13,285 nt of DNA, from NCBI GenBank assembly GCA_029863355.1, contig JAOTVO010000041.1:1-13285 (forward strand), written 5' to 3'. Origin of the DNA: Candidatus Krumholzibacteriia bacterium (lineage in GTDB: Bacteria; Krumholzibacteriota; Krumholzibacteria; WVZY01; JAKEHA01). A program made the translations under genes and the position numbers. The notes under the pieces are model-generated. The model did no database searches and was not told the DNA's origin. It was given only the letters and a program-made list of their open reading frames with translations. How positions within the stretch are numbered: position 1 is the stretch's first letter; each line of letters starts with the position of its first letter. Below, one piece after another: positions 1 to 8,387 of this stretch.

Positions 1-259
1 GGCCGACGGCGAGTGCCATGGGAATGGTGGAGTCGCCCGTGTGCGCGCCGATGTCGATGGCCACATCGCCGCTGGATAGAAAGCCGCGCAGCCAGTCCAC
101 CGACGCCTGCGTGATGCGCTTCGGCTTCTCCTTGGGGTGCAGCCAGCGCGCGTACGCCACGCGGCCTTCCCGCGCCAGGTCGAAGTGCACGACCTCGTGG
201 CCGTAGGTGCGCGGCCGCGGGCGCAGGCCGAGCAGGTAGAGCACCTCTCTGGGTTTCAT
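1..259 (-). CDS. FkbM-family SAM-dependent methyltransferase, N-terminal part (runs off the window)
   Basis: Only the first 86 residues lie in the window; the gene continues past base 1. Residues 66-76 read VAIDIGAHTGD, a Rossmann-type SAM-binding motif I of the form seen in FkbM-like methyltransferases, which often methylate sugars or other small molecules. Before it is a basic stretch (residues 41-49, HPKEKPKRI) and a short helix ending WLRGFL, as is usual before motif I in this family. The ATG at 259 is chosen because the alignable protein starts there and GGAGG abuts it; the spacing is unusually short, so the true start is not certain. It follows typA by 52 bases on the same strand and may be read through from it. 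The substrate cannot be inferred. The family call is moderately secure; it could be another class I methyltransferase. Confidence 0.7.
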   Translation of the reverse strand, partial: MKPREVLYLLGLRPRPRTYGHEVVHFDLAREGRVAYARWLHPKEKPKRITQASVDWLRGFLSSGDVAIDIGAHTGDSTIPMALAVG

Positions 260-311
260 CCTCCGGCGCTCGGTCCAGAACCGTGCGGTAGTGGCAGGCG
301 CACGTCCACGG

Positions 312-2138
<1,827 letters not shown>

Positions 2139-2156
2139 GTGCTCCTCGCGGTCCTG

Positions 2157-4217
2157 CTACATCTGGATCTCGGGCCCCGCGCCTTCCTCGGCGCGCGCCC
2201 GGCGCGCGAACCGGTAGACGCCGGCCATTAGTGCTCCGAACACGGCCAGCCCCACCCAGTTGCCGGCGCCGTCGAGGTAGGCATGGTTGGCCTCGCCCGG
2301 GAGGCGGCCGATCGACTCGCGGATGACCATGACGATCGCGTCGAGAACGCCGGCCAGCGCCCCGCCGGCGATCAGGCCCGACGCGATGAGCGTGCCGCGG
2401 TTGGCGCGCGCGCGCGCGAGCACTTCGCTTCCCGCCCCGCTGCGCACGAACCAGGCCAGGACGGCCCCGGCCAGGATCGGCGTGTTGAGGTCCATGGGCA
2501 GGTACATGCCCAGCGCGAAGGCCAGGGGCGAGACGCCGACGAGTGCCACCAGCACGGCGATCATTCCGCCCAGCCCGAAGAGGAACCAGGGCGCCTCGGC
2601 GCTGGCCATCACCGACTGGATGACGGCGGCCATGGCGTTGGCCTGCGGCGCGGCCATGGGCTGGGGGTGCCGTTCGCTGGCGACGAAGCCGTGCGTGTGC
2701 GCGAAGAGGACGATGGCCGCCGTCACGGTGAGGGCGGCGAGCACGGAGCCGACGGCCAGCGTCACCTGGATCTTGCGCGGTGTGGCACCGATCCAGTAGC
2801 CCACCTTGAACAGCGTCACCAGCGAGCCGGTCATCGACAGCGCCGTGCACACCACCCCCCCGATGAGCAGCACCGCCACCATGCCTTCGGTGCCGGTGAG
2901 GCCCAGGCGATTCAAAAGCACGGCCGAGATGATGAGCGTGGTGAGCGTCATGCCCGAGACGGGCGTAATACTGATCGTGGCGACGGCCCACGCCGATACG
3001 GCCGCGAAGAGGAACGCGACGACTAGCGTGATGGCGAGCGCGGCCAGGGCCAGGCCGGTGGCGTCGGGACGGCTGGCGAGCACCGCGAAGCGGAAGTAGA
3101 TGAACAGGAGCGCCGAGAGGATCACCGTACCGCCGATCACCTGCGCCATGGTCAGGTCGCGCTCGGTGCGCGCCGGGGCTTTCTCCCCGCCGCGCCCGCG
3201 CAGGCGTTTCATCTCGGTTCCCACCTTGTTCAGCGCCTGCACGATGACCGGCGACATCTTCAGAATGGAGAGCACGCCGGCCCCGAAGATCCCGCCGATG
3301 CCGACGTAGCGCACGTGCTCGAAGAAGAGATCCTCCCACCCCAATCCGGCCAGCGGCGGTCGCCCGGCGAACACCGCGCCGGTGGTCGCATCTCCCAGCT
3401 TGCCGAAGACGGGCACGAGCACCCAGTAGGAGAGGAACGAGCCGGCGCAGATCGCCGACGCGTAGCGCACGCCGATGATGTAGCCCAGGCCGAGCACGGC
3501 CGCCGACGTGTTGAGCAGGAACACGGCCTTGAGGTTCTCGGTGAGGCCGTGCAGCGGCTCGAGCACCGCGGTGGAGAAGGTGTCGCGCCACAGGCGCAGG
3601 TTGAGCGCCATGAAGTCGAGCGCGATGCCCACGCCCATCGCGTAGAGCAGCGTGCGCGCCTGCTGCCCGCCCCGTGCGCCCGCCACGAGGATCTCCGTGG
3701 TCGCGGTGGCTTCGGGGAACGGGAGCTTGCCGTGCATGTCGGCCACGAAGTAGCGGCGGAAAGGAATGAGAAACAGGATCCCGAGGATCGCGCCCAAGAG
3801 CGGCACGATGAAGATCTGGAAGAAACTCGACTGCCCTTCCAGGCCGAGGATGTACACGGCCGGCATGACGAACACGGCGCCGCCCACGATGATGCCCGCC
3901 GTGGCGCCGAAAGTGACGATGGTGACGTTCTCCAGGAGCGTCGACTTGCGCGCGAGGAGCGCGGAGAAGCCGATGGCGAGGATGGCGATGGGGATGGCGG
4001 ATTCGATGCCCTGGCCCAGCTTGAGCGCCACGTAGGCCGCCGCCAGCGAGAACAGGATCGTCATGGCCAGCCCGAACAGCACCGAGCGCACGGTGATATC
4101 GGGCACGCTCGCCTCGGCCGGTACGATGGGGCGGTAGGTCTCGCCGGGGGCGAGCTCGCGAAAGGCGTTTTCGGGCAGTCCGTGCGCGTCGCGCGGGCGG
4201 GGGTCTTCCGTGGTCAT
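2157..4217 (-). CDS. OPT-family oligopeptide/metal-chelate transporter
   Basis: 686 residues, highly hydrophobic, with roughly 14-16 membrane segments. Characterised OPT members import oligopeptides or metal-chelate complexes by proton coupling across the inner membrane; the bacterial branch is mostly uncharacterised. Visible landmarks are a first membrane segment at about 44-64, the family-type motif [14 protein letters not shown] (164-177), and the C-terminal [15 protein letters not shown] region (571-585), followed by more membrane helices and a basic/acidic tail. A charged cytoplasmic-type loop lies at about 336-354. An upstream in-frame ATG at 4316 would add 33 residues of non-membrane sequence running through the lexA control region. 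I prefer the ATG at 4217 because the protein then begins like its family, and because a -10-like TACACT lies 6 bases before it, suggesting a leaderless or near-leaderless start. Substrate unknown. It is followed by typA after 18 bases. Confidence 0.92.
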   Translation of the reverse strand: MTTEDPRPRDAHGLPENAFRELAPGETYRPIVPAEASVPDITVRSVLFGLAMTILFSLAAAYVALKLGQGIESAIPIAILAIGFSALLARKSTLLENVTIVTFGATAGIIVGGAVFVMPAVYILGLEGQSSFFQIFIVPLLGAILGILFLIPFRRYFVADMHGKLPFPEATATTEILVAGARGGQQARTLLYAMGVGIALDFMALNLRLWRDTFSTAVLEPLHGLTENLKAVFLLNTSAAVLGLGYIIGVRYASAICAGSFLSYWVLVPVFGKLGDATTGAVFAGRPPLAGLGWEDLFFEHVRYVGIGGIFGAGVLSILKMSPVIVQALNKVGTEMKRLRGRGGEKAPARTERDLTMAQVIGGTVILSALLFIYFRFAVLASRPDATGLALAALAITLVVAFLFAAVSAWAVATISITPVSGMTLTTLIISAVLLNRLGLTGTEGMVAVLLIGGVVCTALSMTGSLVTLFKVGYWIGATPRKIQVTLAVGSVLAALTVTAAIVLFAHTHGFVASERHPQPMAAPQANAMAAVIQSVMASAEAPWFLFGLGGMIAVLVALVGVSPLAFALGMYLPMDLNTPILAGAVLAWFVRSGAGSEVLARARANRGTLIASGLIAGGALAGVLDAIVMVIRESIGRLPGEANHAYLDGAGNWVGLAVFGALMAGVYRFARRARAEEGAGPEIQM

Positions 4218-4223
4218 CGGGCC

Positions 4224-4252
4224 AGTGTAGCGGGCGCCGCTGGGGCCGTCCA
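4224..4252 (-). promoter_or_regulatory. Candidate sigma70-type promoter for the OPT-typA operon, leaderless
   Basis: Reading the minus strand, TGGACG (4252-4247) and TACACT (4229-4224) are separated by exactly 17 bases, and ATG follows 6 bases after the -10 hexamer. Each element matches 4 of 6 consensus positions. A start site about 7 bases downstream of the -10 would fall on or next to the ATG at 4217, and no Shine-Dalgarno sequence is visible there. This is prediction from pattern only. Confidence 0.4.
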
Positions 4253-4300
4253 CCGCAACCTGTTGTGTCCCTTGCCCTTCATGCCCCCATATTTTCCCCC

Positions 4301-4329
4301 TTGCCAAAACAGACAATTGTCTGCAAACT
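4301..4329 (+). promoter_or_regulatory. Candidate lexA promoter
   Basis: TTGCCA (4301-4306) matches the -35 consensus at 5 of 6 positions. CAAACT (4324-4329), 17 bases later, is a weak -10 (3 of 6). The spacer is occupied by the palindrome at 4310-4323, and the -10 lies inside the palindrome at 4323-4337. That arrangement would let a bound repressor block RNA polymerase, as expected for an autoregulated lexA. The -10 is poor and the true start site may lie further downstream. Confidence 0.35.
4310..4323. promoter_or_regulatory. Perfect 14-bp palindrome, candidate operator upstream of lexA
   Basis: CAGACAATTGTCTG is a perfect inverted repeat centred on AATT, 63 bases before the lexA start codon and inside the candidate promoter spacer. 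It lies in an AT-richer island in an otherwise GC-rich sequence, which makes a chance palindrome less likely. LexA proteins normally bind their own promoter as dimers on such dyads, so autoregulation is a reasonable inference. The sequence does not match the E. coli (CTG-N10-CAG) or Gram-positive (GAAC-N4-GTTC) SOS box. Confidence 0.5.
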
Positions 4330-4337
4330 ATGTTTGC
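4323..4337. promoter_or_regulatory. Second dyad GCAAAC-TAT-GTTTGC, candidate operator upstream of lexA
   Basis: Perfect 6-bp arms around a 3-bp centre, sharing one base with the palindrome at 4310-4323. It resembles the Gram-positive-type SOS box (CGAAC-N4-GTTCG) in its AAC/GTT half-sites but has a 3-bp rather than 4-bp centre and CAAAC instead of CGAAC. One of the two adjacent dyads, or both together, probably forms the LexA operator. No second copy was noticed upstream of imuB (6787-6868). Confidence 0.5.
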
Positions 4338-4385
4338 GCGGTGGATGGCGGGTGATGCGCCGGTAACGACCGCGCAAGGAGACTT

Positions 4386-5015
4386 ATGTCACCGAAGACG
4401 CCCCCGGGCGAGACCCGGGACAAGATCTATCAGTTCATGCGCGACCGGCTGCTCGCGGGGCAGCCGCCGACGGTTCGCGAGGTGCAGGGGACCTTCGGGT
4501 TCAGCGCCGTGCAGACGGCGCAGGCGCACCTCGAGCAGCTGGTCGCCGAGGGTCGCCTGGCCAAGCAGCCGGGGCGGGCGCGAGGATACGCGCTTCCCGA
4601 ATCGAGCGTGGACTTCGCCCCGCCCCCGGTCTTCGCGCCGCTGTTGGGCCACATCCAGGCGGGCAATCTGCAGGCGGCCATCGAGGATCGCGAAGGCATG
4701 GTCCCCGTGCAGTCCCGCAGCGCGCGGCGCGCGAAGAGCGAGCAGCTCTTCGCCCTGCGCGTGCGGGGCGAGAGCATGACGGGCGCGGGCATCCTCCCGG
4801 GCGACATCGTCATTGTCAGGGCCCAGCCGCACGCCGACCAAGGCGACATCGTCGTCGCCCTGGTCGGCGACGAGGCCACCGTCAAGCGCCTGCGCATTCG
4901 CCGCGGCAGGATCGTGCTCGTGCCGGACAACCCGGCGTTCGAGCAGATCGTTCCCGACCCGGACGAGTGCCGCATCCTGGGCAAGGTCATCGAGGTCCGC
5001 CGCTACCTGGACTAA
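4386..5015 (+). CDS. lexA: LexA-type SOS repressor, self-cleaving
   Basis: 209 residues, close to the E. coli LexA length of 202. It represses the DNA-damage regulon and is inactivated by RecA-stimulated self-cleavage. The N-terminal winged helix-turn-helix spans about residues 10-68, with PPTVREVQGTFGF followed by recognition helix SAVQTAQAHLEQL; this helix differs from the E. coli one, consistent with a different operator. The S24 latent protease domain follows: scissile Ala92-Gly93 (in IQAGNLQAA), catalytic Ser130 in GESMTGAGILPGD, and catalytic Lys167 in ATVKRLR. All catalytic parts are present, so it should be cleavable. The start at 4386 is supported by AAGGAG at 4376-4381. It is the first gene of a four-gene operon; imuA begins 2 bases after its stop. 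Two palindromes lie just upstream. It may be a second, mutasome-specific LexA rather than the only one in the genome. Confidence 0.95.
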   Translation: MSPKTPPGETRDKIYQFMRDRLLAGQPPTVREVQGTFGFSAVQTAQAHLEQLVAEGRLAKQPGRARGYALPESSVDFAPPPVFAPLLGHIQAGNLQAAIEDREGMVPVQSRSARRAKSEQLFALRVRGESMTGAGILPGDIVIVRAQPHADQGDIVVALVGDEATVKRLRIRRGRIVLVPDNPAFEQIVPDPDECRILGKVIEVRRYLD

Positions 5016-5017
5016 TC

Positions 5018-5662
5018 ATGGAAACCCAAGAACTCTCCTCCGCACCACTTCCCCAACTGATGTCCCGGCTGGGCATCCTGCTTGGCCCAGCCGGGACTCC
5101 CGCCCCCCGAGCGTGGGCGCTCGAGGCGCTCGCCGGCCGCTTCGCCGAGCTCTCCAGCCCGGCGGCGGGTGCCACACTCACGGCGGCGATGGCGCTGGTG
5201 CGCGAGGCGCAGCTGCGCGGGGAGGCAGCCGCGTGGATCGCGCGCGGAGAATCGACCTTCTATCCACCCGACGCCGCCGCGTGGGGCGTGGACCTGGCGG
5301 CACTCCCGGTGGTGCGCGCGCGCGACGCCCGCGCGGCCTTGCGCGCCGCCGACCACCTGCTGCGCTCCGGCGGATTCGCCGTGGTCGTGCTCGACCTGGG
5401 ACACCAGTACGCGATGCGCGTTGCGGTGCAGAGCCGCCTGGGCGGTCTGGCCAAGCGCCACCGCACCGCGCTGCTCTGCCTCACCCGCAAGGGCACGGAT
5501 GCGCCGTCGATCGGCTCCCTCGTCTCCATCCGCGGCGAGGCCTCCGTGGCGCGCACCGACTTCGACCGTTTCGCGTGGGAGATCCACGTCATCAAGGACA
5601 AGCGGCGCGGCCCCGGTTGGCACCACGCCGCGCTCTGCCGCGGCCCGGAGGGACTGAGTTGA
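5018..5662 (+). CDS. imuA: ImuA/RecA-like mutasome protein with degenerate Walker A
   Basis: 214 residues, beginning 2 bases after lexA. It resembles ImuA, the RecA-like partner of ImuB in damage-induced translesion synthesis. The RecA-core pattern is readable: GRFAELSSPAAGATLTAA (40-57) aligns with the RecA segment GRIVEIYGPESSGKTTL, but the P-loop lysine is replaced (Ala52) and one residue is missing. Then come REAQLRGEAAAWI (62-74), a hydrophobic beta strand AVVVLDLG (121-128) at the Walker B position, and a strand ALLCLTRK (151-158). ATP hydrolysis is therefore unlikely, and a protein-interaction role is more plausible. ImuA-like proteins vary greatly between phyla, so the name rests on this weak RecA similarity together with LexA linkage and imuB nearby. 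I chose ATG 5018 rather than an ATG at 4967 that would overlap lexA. Confidence 0.75.
   Translation: METQELSSAPLPQLMSRLGILLGPAGTPAPRAWALEALAGRFAELSSPAAGATLTAAMALVREAQLRGEAAAWIARGESTFYPPDAAAWGVDLAALPVVRARDARAALRAADHLLRSGGFAVVVLDLGHQYAMRVAVQSRLGGLAKRHRTALLCLTRKGTDAPSIGSLVSIRGEASVARTDFDRFAWEIHVIKDKRRGPGWHHAALCRGPEGLS
5646..5661 (+). promoter_or_regulatory. RBS and TTG start overlapping the imuA stop
   Basis: GGAGGG (5646-5651) is inside the end of imuA and is followed after 7 bases by TTG, whose last two bases are the first two of the imuA TGA. The overlapping stop/start (TTGA) indicates translational coupling and fixes the start of the Cdd1-type gene. Confidence 0.7.
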
Positions 5663-5913
5663 AAAGCGACGCATTGGAAACGATCCCCGGCGTCGGACGC
5701 AGCATCGCGGACGACTTGCGTGCGCTGGGCTACCGTGGCGCCGAGGACCTGGCCGGCGAGGATCCCGAAGCAATGTACCAGCGGCTGTGCGACCTGCGCG
5801 GCGAGCGCATCGACCGGTGCGTGCTCTACGTGTTCCGCTGCGCGGTCTACTGCACCAGCACGCCCAACCCGGACCCGGACCTCACCCAGTGGTGGAAGTG
5901 GAAGGACCGATAA
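5659..5913 (+). CDS. Small helix-hairpin-helix protein of the Cdd1 ('pathogenicity locus') type
   Basis: 84 residues. Residues 6-31 carry a helix-hairpin-helix core, LETIPGVGRSIADDLRALG, a sequence-independent DNA-backbone binding motif found in repair proteins. The C-terminal half, with IDRCVLYVFRCAVY (51-64) and the closing LTQWWKWKD (75-83), is the signature of the Cdd1 family as I recognise it (Pfam Cdd1). Function in that family is not established. The start is a TTG at 5659, which overlaps the imuA stop (TTGA). GGAGGG at 5646-5651 lies 7 bases upstream and no better ATG exists, so translation is probably coupled to imuA. Cysteines at 44, 54, 61 and 65 are notable for such a short protein. 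Its place between imuA and a tfoX-like gene suggests a DNA-transaction role in the damage response, which is inference. Confidence 0.8.
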   Translation: MKSDALETIPGVGRSIADDLRALGYRGAEDLAGEDPEAMYQRLCDLRGERIDRCVLYVFRCAVYCTSTPNPDPDLTQWWKWKDR

Positions 5914-5924
5914 GGAGGCCGATC

Positions 5925-6257
5925 ATGGGATTCGACGAGGGCACGGTCCAGCGCGTGCGCGACGTCCTGGGCCACGCGACGGGATTGGTGGAGCGGAAGA
6001 TGTTCGGTGGCGTTTCGTTCATGCTCGACGGCAACATGTGCTGCGGCGTGATCGAGCAGGACCTCGTCGTGCGCGTCGGTCCCGAGCACTATGACGAAAT
6101 GGTTCGCGAGCCCCACGCGCGGCCGATGGACTTTACGGGACGCTCGCTGCGCGGCTTCGTGTACGTTGCGCCGGCGGGGTTCGACACCGAGACGGCACTG
6201 GAGCAGTGGATCGCGCGCGGCGTGAGCTTCGTGCGCTCGCTGCCGGCCAAACGGTGA
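5925..6257 (+). CDS. TfoX N-terminal domain protein
   Basis: 110 residues covering a TfoX_N domain (the N-terminal half of the competence regulator TfoX/Sxy) and nothing more. Recognisable parts are LVERKMFGGVSFMLDGNMCCGV (22-43), in which the KMFGG...F..DG pattern is diagnostic, then DLVVRVGPEHYDEM, the segment ending ARPMDFTGRSLRGFVYV, and a C-terminal helix with VSFVRSLP. Single-domain TfoX_N proteins are common and mostly uncharacterised; no catalytic function is known. The start at 5925 has a strong AAGGAGG 6 bases upstream that overlaps the preceding stop codon (TAAGGAGG). It is the last gene of the lexA operon, 11 bases after the Cdd1-type gene. Its genomic partner, a HhH protein, corresponds roughly to what the TfoX C-terminal domain would supply. 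Confidence 0.88.
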   Translation: MGFDEGTVQRVRDVLGHATGLVERKMFGGVSFMLDGNMCCGVIEQDLVVRVGPEHYDEMVREPHARPMDFTGRSLRGFVYVAPAGFDTETALEQWIARGVSFVRSLPAKR

Positions 6258-6270
6258 GGCGACCCCGCCC

Positions 6271-6786
6271 CTAGTGGGTCTCGTAGCCACGGAGCGCGTC
6301 GTAGCGGCGAACCTGTTCCGGAGTGAGGATGCGTTTCTGGCGCAGGTGGGCACGCAGGTGCGCGGCGCGAAGCTGGCCCCGGATGGCGGCGATGGCGGCG
6401 ACGAGGGAGTCCAGCTCGTCTTCGCCGATCGTTCCCGAGGCGAAACGCGCGTCGAGTTCGGTCTCCGCCGCCAGCAGACGCTCCCCGAGGCTGATCGCCT
6501 CCGCCCGCATGTTTTCGAAGATCGACTCCGTCTGGCGAACCTGCTCCTCGGTAAGGGGCAGCAGCTCCGCTAATTCGAGCACGTGCTTGGGGCCGGGATA
6601 GTGGTTGAGCTCGGCCGCCTTCGCGAAACCCATGCCGCGGCCCTCGAGGTAGCCCTGCACCTCGGCCGTCGAGAACGTTTTGATTTGGCGTGTTTGCTGA
6701 CCCGCATAAGGCGACTCGTCCTGCGCGCTCACCGTGTGACTCGTGCACGCGAACAGAACCGCCGTCGCCAGCGTTTTCCAGAGCAT
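6271..6786 (-). CDS. Exported Spy/CpxP-like LTxxQ protein
   Basis: 171 residues with a typical signal peptide (MLWKTLATAVLFACTSHTVSA, likely cut after Ala21), so probably periplasmic. The mature part is mostly helical and charged and has two LTxxQ-type motifs, LTEEQ (78-82) and LTPEQ (154-158). These motifs are characteristic of the Spy/CpxP/ZraP group of stress chaperones and metal sensors. Between them are long amphipathic helices (about 79-150). A segment GMGFAKAAELNHYPGPKHVLEL (51-72) precedes the first motif. The ATG at 6786 has AGGAGG 5 bases upstream. It is read opposite to the tfoX-like gene (13-base convergent gap) and diverges from imuB, so it physically separates imuB from the lexA operon. 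Group assignment rests on the motifs and helical pattern; the exact role is unknown. Confidence 0.75.
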   Translation of the reverse strand: MLWKTLATAVLFACTSHTVSAQDESPYAGQQTRQIKTFSTAEVQGYLEGRGMGFAKAAELNHYPGPKHVLELAELLPLTEEQVRQTESIFENMRAEAISLGERLLAAETELDARFASGTIGEDELDSLVAAIAAIRGQLRAAHLRAHLRQKRILTPEQVRRYDALRGYETH

Positions 6787-6868
6787 GTCAACCTCCTCGC
6801 GCCTGCTCGTTGCCCGTTGAACCCCGCAGGTCGGCCAGTGTTCCCGGACCGACGACCGAGGTGGGACT

Positions 6869-8365
6869 GTGGATCGCATCGCGTGCGTGAACGTTCCCGA
6901 GTTTCCGTTGCAGATCCTCCTGCGCCGCCACCCGGAATGGGCGACGCTGCCGGTGGCGGTTCTCGACCGCGACAAGGCGCAGGGCGTGACCCTCTGGGTG
7001 AACGAGGCGGCCCGGCGCGTGCGTATCCTCCCGGGCATGCGCTACGCCTCGGGGCTCTCGCTCTCCTCGCAACTTCGCGGCGCTGAAGTGCCGGCGAGCG
7101 AGATCGGCGAGGGAGTCGAGTCGCTCGGGCGAACGCTGCGCTTCTATTCGGCGGGCGTGGAGCCCTCTCCCGAGGAGCCGGGCGTGTTCTGGCTGGACGC
7201 CTCGGGGCTCTCGCTCCTCTACCCTTCGCTCCGCCAGTGGGCATCGGCCATCCGCAGCGACCTCGTCGCGGCGGGGTTCCGCGCTTCGGTCGCGGTTGGC
7301 TTCACGCGTTTCGGCGTGTACGCCAACGCGAAGACGGCGTCCGACCCGGCGGTGTTCGAGACCGCCGAGGAGGAGCGCGCGCGCACCGCGACCGTCCGCC
7401 TGGACCGCCTGGGCTTGGAGGCGGACATGCGCGAGACGCTCGCCCGGCTCGGCATCCACACGGTGGGCGGCTTTCTCGACCTCCCGGCCAACAGCGTGAA
7501 GAAGCGCTTCGGCGCGGACGTCCACCGCTTCCACCTGCTCGCCAGGGGGGCGCTCTTCGCGCCGCTCTGCGCCCAGCCGCCGCCGGAGCCGGTGGCAGCG
7601 AGCGCGCACCTGGACGACCCGGAGGGCAACCTGGAACGCCTCATGGCGGTGGTCGAGATGCACGTGCGTGCGCTCTCGGCGCGTCTCGCCGAGCGCGGCG
7701 AGGTGCTGGCCGCACTCGCCCTCCGGCTGTCGTTCGACGGCGCCGAGCCCGCCGCCGAATGCCTGCGTCCCGCGCGGCCGACGCTCGACGTCGAGCAGAT
7801 CGTCGACCTGATCCGCCTGCGGCTGGACTCGGTGCTCTCGGCGCACGCCGCTGCGCGTGGTGTGACGGACATCGACCTCTCGCTCGAGGGGATGCCGGCC
7901 GTGCACGCGCAGGGAGAGCTCTTCGCGGAGCGGACGCCTCGCGATCTCGAGGCCGCCGCGCGCGCCTTCGCGCGCCTGCGCGCCGAGTTGGGCGATGGCG
8001 CAGTGGTGCGGGCACGGCTTCGCGACGGCCACTTGCCCGAAGCGCGCTTCGAGTGGGAGCCCGTCGCGCGCATCGAGACGCCGCGCCCGCGCGAGGTGCG
8101 CCTCCCTCCCCTGGTACGCCGCATCTATGCGCGACCGGTGCGCTTCTCGCCGTCGCGCAGGCGAGACGCCAACCGTGACCTCGCCGCGCACCTCGACGAC
8201 GGCTCGGTGCGCGAGACCTTGGGGCCCTACATCGTCGCGGGCGGCTGGTGGCAGCGGGAGGTGCAGCGCGAGTACTACTACGTGCGCACGGCCAACGGTC
8301 GTTCCCTGTGGATGTACTACGACCGTCCCCGCGTTTGCTGGTTCCTGCACGGCGAGGTGGAGTGA
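6869..8365 (+). CDS. imuB: ImuB, Y-family polymerase-like mutasome subunit (catalytically inactive)
   Basis: 498 residues, matching ImuB length. ImuB is the hub of the ImuA-ImuB-DnaE2 translesion mutasome: it resembles DinB but does not polymerise, and recruits ImuA, DnaE2 and the beta clamp. The N-terminus IACVNVPEFPLQ (4-15) corresponds to the polymerase motif around HVDMDCF, with Asp replaced by Asn8 and Pro10. The second motif reads FWLDASGL (107-114), where the Asp-Glu pair has become Asp110-Ala111. HhH-like residues ARLGIHTVGGFLDLP (192-206) follow, then the little-finger region. The ImuB-specific C-terminus is clear: GPYIVAGGWWQREVQREYY (452-470) and a closing WFLHGEVE. QGELF (348-352) may be a clamp-binding motif of the QLxLF type. 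Translation starts at GTG 6869, after GAGGTGG. It is not contiguous with imuA, and no dnaE2 follows in the window. Confidence 0.93.
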   Translation: MDRIACVNVPEFPLQILLRRHPEWATLPVAVLDRDKAQGVTLWVNEAARRVRILPGMRYASGLSLSSQLRGAEVPASEIGEGVESLGRTLRFYSAGVEPSPEEPGVFWLDASGLSLLYPSLRQWASAIRSDLVAAGFRASVAVGFTRFGVYANAKTASDPAVFETAEEERARTATVRLDRLGLEADMRETLARLGIHTVGGFLDLPANSVKKRFGADVHRFHLLARGALFAPLCAQPPPEPVAASAHLDDPEGNLERLMAVVEMHVRALSARLAERGEVLAALALRLSFDGAEPAAECLRPARPTLDVEQIVDLIRLRLDSVLSAHAAARGVTDIDLSLEGMPAVHAQGELFAERTPRDLEAAARAFARLRAELGDGAVVRARLRDGHLPEARFEWEPVARIETPRPREVRLPPLVRRIYARPVRFSPSRRRDANRDLAAHLDDGSVRETLGPYIVAGGWWQREVQREYYYVRTANGRSLWMYYDRPRVCWFLHGEVE

Positions 8366-8387
8366 GTCCGCAGGCCCTCCCCGCGCC

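Noticed and set aside
2404..2417. Alternating GC tract (gcgcgcgcgcg)
   Set aside because: Lies inside the OPT coding region and results from Arg/Ala codons in a GC-rich gene; no repeat function supported.
4330..4779. Short frame beginning at the ATG inside the lexA upstream dyads
   Set aside because: Overlaps lexA in another frame and starts within the operator candidate; Arg/Ser/Cys-rich shadow with no RBS.
6261..6280. Possible hairpin GACCC-N10-GGGTC between the tfoX-like and Spy-like genes
   Set aside because: Only 5 bp with a long loop and no T tract; too weak to call a terminator.
6787..6868. Search for a lexA-type dyad or clear promoter upstream of imuB
   Set aside because: Only poor -35/-10 combinations (for example TTGAAC with TGTTCC) and no match to the dyads before lexA were seen.
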